From Dehalococcoidia bacterium (GTDB lineage: Bacteria > Chloroflexota > Dehalococcoidia > Dehalococcoidales > Fen-1064): DNA of 5,091 nucleotides. The stretch is taken from contig DUES01000145.1 of assembly GCA_011192055.1 (NCBI GenBank), positions 1 to 5,091 on the forward strand, given 5' to 3'. Of this stretch, positions 1 through 5,091 are shown piece after piece (position 1 is the first letter of the stretch; the number at the start of each line of letters is the position of its first letter). Both the position numbers and the translations under genes were made by a program. The notes below the pieces were generated by a model. That model did not search any database. It saw nothing but the letters and a program-made list of their open reading frames with translations, and was not told where the DNA came from.

Positions 1-142
1 AAGTGAGTAAAACACCGTTTTGTTTTTGAGCCACTCCGGCATTTAGTATAGCGGCTCTTACGTACTCAATCAACTTCCTTTGGCTTGTCTCCCTCCTCTT
101 GTCCGTGATTTCCCATTTCACCTCGCTTGAACAAAGAACCAT
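1..142 (-). CDS. possible small or partial gene, start only, runs off the left edge
   Basis: An open frame on the minus strand starts at an ATG at 142-140 and stays open to the window edge (47 codons). The peptide begins MVLCSSEVKWEITDK and continues with a basic, helix-like stretch (RRETSQRKLIEYVRAAILNAG). It looks protein-like, but I do not recognise a family. It begins 38 bases after the kinase stop codon in the same direction, so co-transcription is possible. Against it: no Shine-Dalgarno sequence precedes the ATG, and the ATG lies inside an inverted repeat. The frame is also open and protein-like upstream of the ATG, back to a TAA at 202-200 inside the kinase gene, with no ATG, GTG or TTG in that stretch. 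It could instead be a 5'-truncated remnant or a chance open frame. The plus strand of this stretch has stops in all frames. Confidence 0.3.
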   Translation of the reverse strand, partial: MVLCSSEVKWEITDKRRETSQRKLIEYVRAAILNAGVAQKQNGVLLT

Positions 143-154
143 GATGTATGGTTC
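136..154 (-). terminator. hairpin downstream of the kinase gene, possible weak terminator
   Basis: GAACCAT (136-142) and ATGGTTC (148-154) form a perfect 7-bp stem with a 5-base loop. Read on the minus strand it lies 27 bases after the kinase stop codon and is followed by TTTGTTC, a short U-rich tail. The stem is not GC-rich and the tail is weak, so any termination would be partial. It overlaps the start codon of the possible downstream gene and competes with a second hairpin (147-172). Confidence 0.3.
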
Positions 155-172
155 GCGGCGGTACCAACCATA
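147..172. repeat. alternative inverted repeat sharing an arm with the adjacent hairpin
   Basis: TATGGTT (147-153) can pair with AACCATA (166-172), a 7-bp stem around a 12-base loop. The left arm is the same sequence that pairs in the 136-154 hairpin, so only one of the two stems can form at a time. This mutually exclusive geometry is what attenuators use, but stems this short also arise by chance. Confidence 0.35.
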
Positions 173-180
173 ATCCGCGG

Positions 181-3100
181 TTATGCCCCCAGGATTTCCT
201 TATGCCTCAGCGCCCTCTCCAGTGCCGGCTGCATCTTCATCTCGCGGAACTCGCTGATGGCGAAGTCCAGATGCTCAAGGGCATCTGTTTTCTCATCCGG
301 GTAATGCTTCAGTAGCAATTCAGCGAACTGAAGTCGGATAATGGCGATTTCCGGGCGGAACCTCATTCCGGTGGCTACTTTCAGTGCATCCTGGTAGTAC
401 TTACGTCCGTCTTCAGGCCTGCCAAGCATGACGGCTGCCGCTCCCAAGTGGCGTCCGATGCACGCAGGAAAGAAAGAACTTATTCGCATACCGCTGCCAG
501 CTAACCGCGACAGCAGTAGCTCAGTTGCTTCCTGGTATTCGACCAGGACTGCGGCTTCGAGCAAGACTGCATCTGCTAACTCCGGTGTCTCATCATCAGC
601 GGAACCGAAGCCGGGGCGCTGCAGAACGAGTGCTTTCAGGATTTCCACCGCCTCAGCTTTCTGTCCAAGATAAGCGAAGCGGAGTGCATCTGTAAAGTAC
701 TTAACCGGGTCATCTGATGCTCTTACAGGAATTTCATCTCTCCCAAGATAAGATAAAGCCCGGCCGGCAGTCATTGCTACATGGTTAGGAGCATATTCCG
801 GAAGTCCCATTTCATCACAACGAGCCTGAATACGGTTGGCAATCTCCACAGAATCTTCCAGGCGTCCGTCCAGAGTAGCCAGGACGCCATCCAATGCCAT
901 CGAGACTATAAGATTGACTGGATTTCCACGGCGCTCTGATACGTTTCGGTGCTCACGCCACGCCTCTTCTGCGCGCTGGCGCTGCCCCCAGGTAAGGAAG
1001 GTGTTGCCTGTATACTGTAACGCCATATAGGGGTCCGGTACCCTTATCCCACCGGCACGCCACTGCGCCCCCAGCTCTTTAGCCAGGCGCAGCACTTCCT
1101 CCTGATGTTGTGGTGCCTGTGCGTTAGACATCCAGAAGGGAGAGACTCCCCACAATGTTTGTGGGTTACCGAGGCGACGGGCCAGGTCAATGGCCTGCTT
1201 GAGAAGGATAATCCCTTTCTTAGCGTCACCCTTCAGGCAGCTTACGAGCCCCAGGTACATATCAGCCCAGGCGCGGTCTACCGTCTCCGGCTGAGCGTAA
1301 CGGTCAGCCCGCTCTGCCCATTGGGCTATCTCAGCGGTACCCTGGTCTCTCGGGAGACTGGTCCAGTAACTGGTCAGTGCTCCTCTTGCCCGTCGGCAAA
1401 TCAGCGAGGCACGCCTGCTGTCGCCGATGGCCTCTGCCAGTGAAAACGCCTCCGGCAACTCCACGTCGAGAGCACGTCTTGGTTGCCCGGATGCGGATAA
1501 TACATCACCCAGGAAGCCAAGCAAATCACACCGTTTTTCTTTGTCATCGGCGTCAAGGACATCCTGCACCTTGATTGCCTGTTCCAGCAACCGGATTGCT
1601 TCTCCCCAGGCATAGACTGCTGCTGCCCGCTGTGCTGCCATCGCACCATAGCTTACTGCCTTGGCAAGGTCTCCAAGCTCCGGAGAGTAGGAGAAGTGCT
1701 CGGCCAGTTCTGTGGCATGGTCCTCAAGACGTTTCGTATAGACCTTCTCCATTACCTGGGCTACCTGCTGGTGAAGGCGGATACGCCTCGGGGCGATTAT
1801 CTCCTCGTAAAGAGTCTGTTTGAAGAAGGCATGGGCAAAGTGGTAGGTCACTGCTGCGCCCATCGCGGAGCGCTCTTCTACAACGGCAGCTCCCTTAGCT
1901 TCTTCCAGGGCGGCAAACAACTCATCCTCCGGTGCATCAGTTACCTTCTGCAATACATCCAGCCGGAACTCCCTCCCTATAACGGAAGCAACAGAGAGTA
2001 TACGGTTACACTCCTCACTCAGGAGAGAAAGCCTTCTCCCGATGACATCCCGAAGCCCTTCCGGTATAGCCATCTCTATCGGTGTCTGAGTAGCCTGCTG
2101 CCAGCTTCCATAGTCACCGGTAAAGATTCCTCCTTCTTTGAGATAGCGGAGTACTTCCTGCACAAACAGGGGATTTCCCTCCGTCTGGCGGTGCACGGCC
2201 TCGGCAAAGCTCCAGGTTGTTTCCATCCCGGTGATGGCGCTTACCATCCTCTGTACCTCGTCAGGATTCAGCCCCCTGAGGCGGATACGGTCGAACCTGG
2301 CGACACGGCGTAATTCCGCCAGAGACGCCGACAGGGGATGGGTGCGGTCTACCTCTACATCACGGTATGTGCCGACAATAAGAAGCCTTGCTCCACCGAG
2401 GTTACGCGAAACGTGAGTCAGCATCTCCAGGGTACCCTTGTCGGCATCATGCAGGTCCTCAAGGATAATCAGTAACGGCTGTACTCTGGCGGCATTGGCA
2501 AGGAAGCCGGTTACAGCCTGCATCAGGCGGTAACGCTCTTCTTCAGGGCTCTCCGGCAGTCTGGGTTCTACCTTCAGCTTCTCCCTTACCTCGGAGACGA
2601 TACGGGCAACATCAGCCGCACCGGTACCCAGTTCCTTCCTCAAGTCCCTGGTACTACGGTCAAGGACGTAGGAGCGCATAGCCTCGACAAATGCCAGGTA
2701 CGGTAATGATAAAGACCCTTCCTCGTAGCAGTGGCCTGTCAGACACTTGCCGCCGCGTATGGTAGCATAGGTGGTTAGCTGCTCGCAGATGGCGGTCTTG
2801 CCGATACCCGGTTCACCCACCACCATCATCAGGGCACCTTGTCCTGAAGCAGCACCGTCAAAGGCAGACTGAAGCAGCTTCAGTTCGGTATCTCTACCGA
2901 CAAATGTCCTGCGATAAAGAGGGCCTCTGTCTATTGTCGGGGCTTCCTCGGTTAGAGTTCTGCTGATATTCTGTAAATCAATAGTCTCCAGGATTTTCAA
3001 CACGTCAGCCGCAGAAGCAGGCCGTTTCTCCGGGTCTTTTTCCAGCAGCTGCATGATAAGAACCTCAAGACCCGGTGGTATGTCCTTGCGGTGCCAGGTG

Positions 3101-3999
3101 GGCGATATTGGTGGGCTGGTGTCTATATGCTGGGTAATTATGGCAACGGAGGTATCTCCAACGAAGGGTGGCCTGCCGGTTACCATTTCATAGAGCATCG
3201 CCCCCACGGAGTATAAGTCCGACCTTGGTGTTACTTCCTTTGCCATCGCCTGTTCGGGAGGCATGTAGGATGCCGTACCCACCATCATCCCTTCCTTTGT
3301 CAGGCGGGATACATCGACTGTTACTGCCAAACCAAAATCACCAATCTTTGCAGTACCATCAGCAGCGAGGTACACGTTACCCGGTTTCAGGTCACGGTGG
3401 ATAATGCCATTGGAGTGAGCAAACTCAAGACCCTGACACACTGATCTGGTGATGCTGACAGTTTGCTCCAGTGGGAGCCTGTGTTCAGGGGCCTTCCCGA
3501 TAAGCCCCTCCACGTCACCGCCGGACATCAGGGGCAGGACCAGGTAGGGCTGGCCTTCATGTTCCCCGAAGTCATAGACGGCAACGATGCTGGGGTGGTC
3601 ACCGAGCCGCCCCATGGCCTGCGCCTCGCGGGTAATCCTGCTCCGGGCCTCCTCATCAAGCCCTTCAGTCTTGATAAGGGCAAAGGCAACGTCCCTGTCA
3701 AGACGGGTGTCATGGGCCAGGTAGACACGCTTCTTGCCGCCTTCACCAAGTAGCTTCTTGACCTGGTAACGGCCGTCGGCAAAAGAGGTAGGTTCGGGTG
3801 AGCGAGGGGGTGGCGGTGTGGACGCTGGTTCTCGCGCCGGTTCTGTAAGAGAATGCCCGCACTCGATACAGAAACCGCTGTCGGGAGAATTTACGTGTCC
3901 GCACTGCGGGCACAGACGCTCTGTATGCAGCGGTTGTCCGCACGTCTTGCAGAACTTCGCTCCCTCAATGTTCTCGGTCTGGCACTTCGGGCACTGCAT
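181..3999 (-). CDS. zinc-ribbon Ser/Thr protein kinase fused to a STAND/AAA ATPase with TPR-like C-terminus
   Basis: A complete 1272-residue cytoplasmic signalling protein with no membrane segment or signal peptide. Residues 3-47 form a double zinc ribbon (CxxC pairs at 3/6, 17/20, 30/33, 44/47), followed by a Pro-rich linker (about 53-71). Residues 77-340 are a protein kinase: glycine loop GEGGKKRVY (85-93), alpha-C Glu125, HRDLKPGN (201-208, catalytic Asp203), DFG 221-223, PPE in place of APE (247-249), SDLYSVG (260-266) and Arg326. Ala107 sits where the VAxK lysine is expected; Lys90 and Lys110 are nearby. Residues about 366-620 are a STAND-type ATPase: FVGRD, Walker A GEPGIGKT (395-402), Walker B IILEDLHDAD (511-520), GTYR (543-546), TEGNPLFVQE (607-616). 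A winged-helix-like segment (about 645-750) and helical TPR-like repeats (about 775-1272) follow. There is no C-terminal HTH, unlike LuxR-type relatives. The start is fixed by a GGAG 9 bases upstream and an in-frame TAA at 4023-4021. Substrate and signal are unknown; the TPR-like half probably binds partner proteins. Confidence 0.97.
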   Translation of the reverse strand: MQCPKCQTENIEGAKFCKTCGQPLHTERLCPQCGHVNSPDSGFCIECGHSLTEPAREPASTPPPPRSPEPTSFADGRYQVKKLLGEGGKKRVYLAHDTRLDRDVAFALIKTEGLDEEARSRITREAQAMGRLGDHPSIVAVYDFGEHEGQPYLVLPLMSGGDVEGLIGKAPEHRLPLEQTVSITRSVCQGLEFAHSNGIIHRDLKPGNVYLAADGTAKIGDFGLAVTVDVSRLTKEGMMVGTASYMPPEQAMAKEVTPRSDLYSVGAMLYEMVTGRPPFVGDTSVAIITQHIDTSPPISPTWHRKDIPPGLEVLIMQLLEKDPEKRPASAADVLKILETIDLQNISRTLTEEAPTIDRGPLYRRTFVGRDTELKLLQSAFDGAASGQGALMMVVGEPGIGKTAICEQLTTYATIRGGKCLTGHCYEEGSLSLPYLAFVEAMRSYVLDRSTRDLRKELGTGAADVARIVSEVREKLKVEPRLPESPEEERYRLMQAVTGFLANAARVQPLLIILEDLHDADKGTLEMLTHVSRNLGGARLLIVGTYRDVEVDRTHPLSASLAELRRVARFDRIRLRGLNPDEVQRMVSAITGMETTWSFAEAVHRQTEGNPLFVQEVLRYLKEGGIFTGDYGSWQQATQTPIEMAIPEGLRDVIGRRLSLLSEECNRILSVASVIGREFRLDVLQKVTDAPEDELFAALEEAKGAAVVEERSAMGAAVTYHFAHAFFKQTLYEEIIAPRRIRLHQQVAQVMEKVYTKRLEDHATELAEHFSYSPELGDLAKAVSYGAMAAQRAAAVYAWGEAIRLLEQAIKVQDVLDADDKEKRCDLLGFLGDVLSASGQPRRALDVELPEAFSLAEAIGDSRRASLICRRARGALTSYWTSLPRDQGTAEIAQWAERADRYAQPETVDRAWADMYLGLVSCLKGDAKKGIILLKQAIDLARRLGNPQTLWGVSPFWMSNAQAPQHQEEVLRLAKELGAQWRAGGIRVPDPYMALQYTGNTFLTWGQRQRAEEAWREHRNVSERRGNPVNLIVSMALDGVLATLDGRLEDSVEIANRIQARCDEMGLPEYAPNHVAMTAGRALSYLGRDEIPVRASDDPVKYFTDALRFAYLGQKAEAVEILKALVLQRPGFGSADDETPELADAVLLEAAVLVEYQEATELLLSRLAGSGMRISSFFPACIGRHLGAAAVMLGRPEDGRKYYQDALKVATGMRFRPEIAIIRLQFAELLLKHYPDEKTDALEHLDFAISEFREMKMQPALERALRHKEILGA

Positions 4000-4008
4000 G
4001 GTGTACGT

Positions 4009-4012
4009 CTCC
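4009..4012 (-). promoter_or_regulatory. ribosome binding site of the kinase gene
   Basis: GGAG on the minus strand, 9 bases from the ATG. It supports the start at 3999, the only ATG between the upstream in-frame stop and the zinc ribbon. Confidence 0.6.
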
Positions 4013-4031
4013 GTGCTGAATTAATGTGCAC

Positions 4032-4060
4032 AGTTTATGACCGGAGCCTTAGGATGTCAA
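4032..4060 (-). promoter_or_regulatory. sigma-70-type promoter of the kinase gene
   Basis: On the minus strand a perfect -35 TTGACA (4060-4055) is followed by a 17-base spacer and the -10 TAAACT (4037-4032, four of six consensus bases). This predicts a start of transcription near 4025 and a leader of about 25 bases. Spacing and position relative to the gene are ideal. The -10 is imperfect, which would suit a moderate or activated promoter. Confidence 0.6.
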
Positions 4061-4112
4061 GTAATGGGCATCACACAAACAACGGAGTATTATCCGTGTG
4101 CTGAAAATAGAA

Positions 4113-4137
4113 AAGGCCGGGATATTCTTCCGGTCTT
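4113..4137 (-). terminator. GC-rich hairpin with U-rich tail, candidate minus-strand terminator
   Basis: AAGGCCGG (4113-4120) pairs with CCGGTCTT (4130-4137) around a 9-base loop. On the plus strand all eight pairs form (one G-U); on the minus strand that pair becomes an A-C mismatch. However, only the minus strand has a typical tail directly after the stem (CCTTTTCTATTTTC). It would end leftward transcripts entering from the intergenic region before they reach the kinase promoter at 4032-4060. No recognised gene lies immediately upstream on that strand, so its client would be a small RNA or a lost gene. Confidence 0.4.
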
Positions 4138-4261
4138 GTTACTGACAGCCTCTACGAAATCCTTAGTCAGATCACTCAGGGAAATGTCTTCTCAAAAGTT
4201 TATGTCTTTTATACGGTATGGTGGGCCTTACTTGACAGTTTCCGAACTTATCTTTGAGAAG

Positions 4262-4294
4262 AAGCAGCTGATTCCAGCTTTACATCAGCTGCTT
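4262..4294. repeat. perfect 11-bp inverted repeat (hairpin)
   Basis: AAGCAGCTGAT (4262-4272) and ATCAGCTGCTT (4284-4294) are exact reverse complements separated by 11 bases. This is the strongest stem in the window outside genes. Neither strand shows a T-run next to it, so it does not look like a standard terminator. The loop contains a further CAGCT copy that can pair with AGCTG in either arm. It could be an RNA stem, a dyad operator, or part of a small mobile element. Confidence 0.6.
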
Positions 4295-4306
4295 GCCTTG
4301 TTCCAA

Positions 4307-4325
4307 AGACCCACAGCATGGGTCT
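4307..4325. repeat. perfect 7-bp inverted repeat (hairpin)
   Basis: AGACCCA (4307-4313) and TGGGTCT (4319-4325) form a perfect stem with a 5-base loop, 12 bases from the 4262-4294 hairpin. The two together form a tandem stem-loop pair. No clear U-tract follows on either strand. Confidence 0.5.
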
Positions 4326-4468
4326 ATTATGTCTAGAAGCATCCGTCAAACAGTAGCGACTTTGGGCGAACTAATATACAAGATGAGTTGTTAGAACGTA
4401 GCACAAATACCAGGGGAGCAACGATAAGAGTTAAAGGTAATCCGTCTTCAGGAAATCTCTATTAATTC

Positions 4469-4485
4469 TTAACAGTATATTAACA
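4469..4485 (+). promoter_or_regulatory. tandem TTAACA repeats, candidate PhoP/PhoB-type response-regulator site
   Basis: TTAACA (4469-4474) and TTAACA (4480-4485) are separated by 5 bases, an 11-bp period; a weaker third copy, GTAATA, follows at the same period (4491-4496). Direct TTAACA-like repeats with about 5-base spacing are the known binding pattern of Bacillus PhoP, and 11-bp tandem repeats are typical of OmpR/PhoB-family regulators. The second repeat ends 9 bases before the -10 box, where a PhoB-type activator would replace the -35. Which regulator binds here is inferred only from this pattern. Confidence 0.4.
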
Positions 4486-4500
4486 TCAGTGTAATATAAT
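4469..4500 (+). promoter_or_regulatory. promoter of the membrane iron-sulfur protein gene
   Basis: A perfect -10 TATAAT lies at 4495-4500. The nearest -35-like hexamer, TTAACA at 4469-4474 (five of six), is 20 bases away, too far for a good constitutive promoter. It would be 17 bases from the shifted TAATAT at 4492-4497. A perfect -10 with a poor -35 suggests an activator-dependent promoter, consistent with the overlapping direct repeats. Expected start near 4507, giving a leader of about 25 bases. Confidence 0.55.
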
Positions 4501-4517
4501 TGCACTGACCCTGAAAT

Positions 4518-4523
4518 GAGGAG
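4518..4523 (+). promoter_or_regulatory. ribosome binding site of the membrane iron-sulfur protein gene
   Basis: GAGGAG sits 8 bases before the ATG at 4532 and fixes that start codon. Confidence 0.75.
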
Positions 4524-4531
4524 AGTACATA

Positions 4532-5091
4532 ATGGCGCAACAAGAAATACAGGAGGGTGCACCGGTACCCAAGAACGTAAAGAAAAGAGACAGAAACAGC
4601 AAGAAGATTAATCTGCGGTTGATTATTCAGATATTCTTCTTTGCCCTAATTGCATTGATCGCGGTTAATCATGCTCTGGAGGAGCAGGGAAGGGCAATCG
4701 GTTTCCTGTCATCAGCATCGCTGCATGCTGTCTGTCCCTTTGGTGGTGTCGTCTCAATTTACCAGTATGTCACGGCGGGAACCTATGTACATCAAATCCG
4801 TGAATCAGCCTTTATCTTGATGTATATCGTATTTGCCATGGCATTACTGGTTGGTCCGGCGTTTTGCGGTTGGGTTTGCCCTTTAGGTAGTTTCCAAGAG
4901 TGGATTGGGAAACTGGGTAAGAAAATATTCCCCGAAAAGTTCAATAAACTAATACCCGCCGGAACAGACCGGTATTTAAAGTACCTGCGTTATGGAGTAT
5001 TGATATGGGTTGTGTATGTTACCGCTACTTCGGCAACGCTGTTTTTCGCGGACTACGACCCGTACTTTGCCCTGTTTAACTTCTGGACAGG
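4532..5091 (+). CDS. NapH/NosR/CcoG-like 4Fe-4S membrane protein (Fer4_5 family), 5' part only
   Basis: The first 186 codons of a polytopic membrane protein; the gene leaves the window on the right. A basic, cytoplasmic-looking N-terminus (KNVKKRDRNSKK, 14-25) precedes a first membrane helix (about 28-46). Then comes SLHAVCPFGG (63-72), a second helix (about 93-110) leading into FCGWVCPLGSFQEW (111-124), and a third helix (about 152-172) leading into DYDPYFALFNFW. The CxxxCP motif (Cys112, Cys116) is the hallmark of the NapH/NosR/CcoG polyferredoxin group (COG0348). Cys68 in the CPFGG motif is a second conserved-looking cysteine. Such proteins pass electrons across or along the membrane, usually from quinols or ferredoxin to a reductase or cofactor-assembly partner. 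Family members usually continue with a second such cysteine motif and ferredoxin clusters; that part is not visible here. The exact partner and gene name cannot be set from this fragment. Confidence 0.92.
   Translation, partial: MAQQEIQEGAPVPKNVKKRDRNSKKINLRLIIQIFFFALIALIAVNHALEEQGRAIGFLSSASLHAVCPFGGVVSIYQYVTAGTYVHQIRESAFILMYIVFAMALLVGPAFCGWVCPLGSFQEWIGKLGKKIFPEKFNKLIPAGTDRYLKYLRYGVLIWVVYVTATSATLFFADYDPYFALFNFWT

Larger units (their letters stand above)
4000..4531. other. 532-bp divergent intergenic region without a convincing gene
   Basis: The stretch separates the two divergent genes and is visibly more AT-rich than the kinase gene. Its ends hold the two promoters and ribosome sites; its middle (about 4100-4330) holds three hairpins listed separately. 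On the plus strand a 99-codon frame (4037-4336) exists but has no ribosome site, and its ATG coincides with the kinase -10 box. After its TAG the same frame stays open to a TAA at 4462-4464. On the minus strand one frame gives short protein-like pieces (for example LSDLTKDFVEAVSNKTGRI, about 4175-4119) broken by stops. This may be debris of a decayed gene or a non-coding RNA locus. No tRNA, rRNA or CRISPR repeat is seen. Confidence 0.7.

Noticed and set aside
1696..2313. 205-codon open frame on the plus strand opposite the kinase-ATPase gene
   Set aside because: It is fully antisense to the winged-helix and ATPase part of a gene with clear domain motifs, has no recognisable motif of its own, and is expected from the codon use of the real frame.
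3670..3750. Reading the kinase as an inactive pseudokinase because of the missing VAxK lysine
   Set aside because: All other catalytic residues (Glu125, Asp203, Lys205, Asn208, Asp221) are intact and lysines are present in the glycine loop, so loss of activity is not the simplest reading.
4082..4097. ACGGA/TCCGT dyad with a GATAAT hexamer on the minus strand as a second kinase promoter or operator
   Set aside because: The stem is only 5 bp, and no -35-like hexamer stands at the right distance from GATAAT; the TTGACA/TAAACT pair nearer the gene is far better.
4232..4260. Perfect TTGACA (4232-4237) on the plus strand as a promoter
   Set aside because: No acceptable -10 hexamer lies at 16-18 bases downstream (the sequence there reads around TGAGAA).
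4037..4336. 99-codon plus-strand frame as a gene
   Set aside because: No Shine-Dalgarno sequence, its ATG overlaps the kinase promoter -10 on the other strand, it runs through all three hairpins, and I recognise no family. Kept only as a possible remnant.

Overview
The window looks bacterial, from a moderately GC-rich anaerobe. The style of the large kinase-ATPase protein (double zinc ribbon, then kinase, STAND ATPase and TPR-like tail) and of the membrane iron-sulfur protein beside it would fit a Chloroflexota genome, possibly of the Dehalococcoidia. That placement is an inference from family resemblance; no rRNA or marker gene is present.

Layout: (1) positions 1-180 hold the space downstream of the kinase gene and possibly the start of a further minus-strand gene that leaves the window on the left, plus a pair of overlapping, mutually exclusive hairpins. 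(2) Positions 181-3999, minus strand, are one complete 1272-residue gene. It encodes a soluble multidomain signalling protein: double zinc ribbon, proline-rich linker, Ser/Thr protein kinase, STAND-type AAA ATPase, and a long alpha-helical TPR-like C-terminal half. (3) Positions 4000-4531 are a long divergent intergenic region with no convincing gene. It carries a good promoter for the kinase gene, a promoter for the rightward gene overlapped by tandem 11-bp TTAACA repeats, and three strong hairpins in its middle. (4) From 4532 to the right edge, plus strand, runs the first 186 codons of a NapH/NosR/CcoG-like polytopic membrane protein of the Fer4_5 family.

How the parts may work together: the kinase-ATPase protein is a cytoplasmic signal integrator and the membrane protein is an electron-transfer component, probably of an anaerobic respiratory or reductive pathway. 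They are divergently transcribed and need not be functionally linked. The most notable points are: a rearranged ATP site in the kinase (Ala at the usual beta-3 Lys position, with a Lys in the glycine-rich loop, as in eukaryotic WNK kinases); a phosphate-box-like tandem repeat at the promoter of the membrane gene; and the hairpin cluster, which may be a small RNA or the remnant of a lost gene or element.
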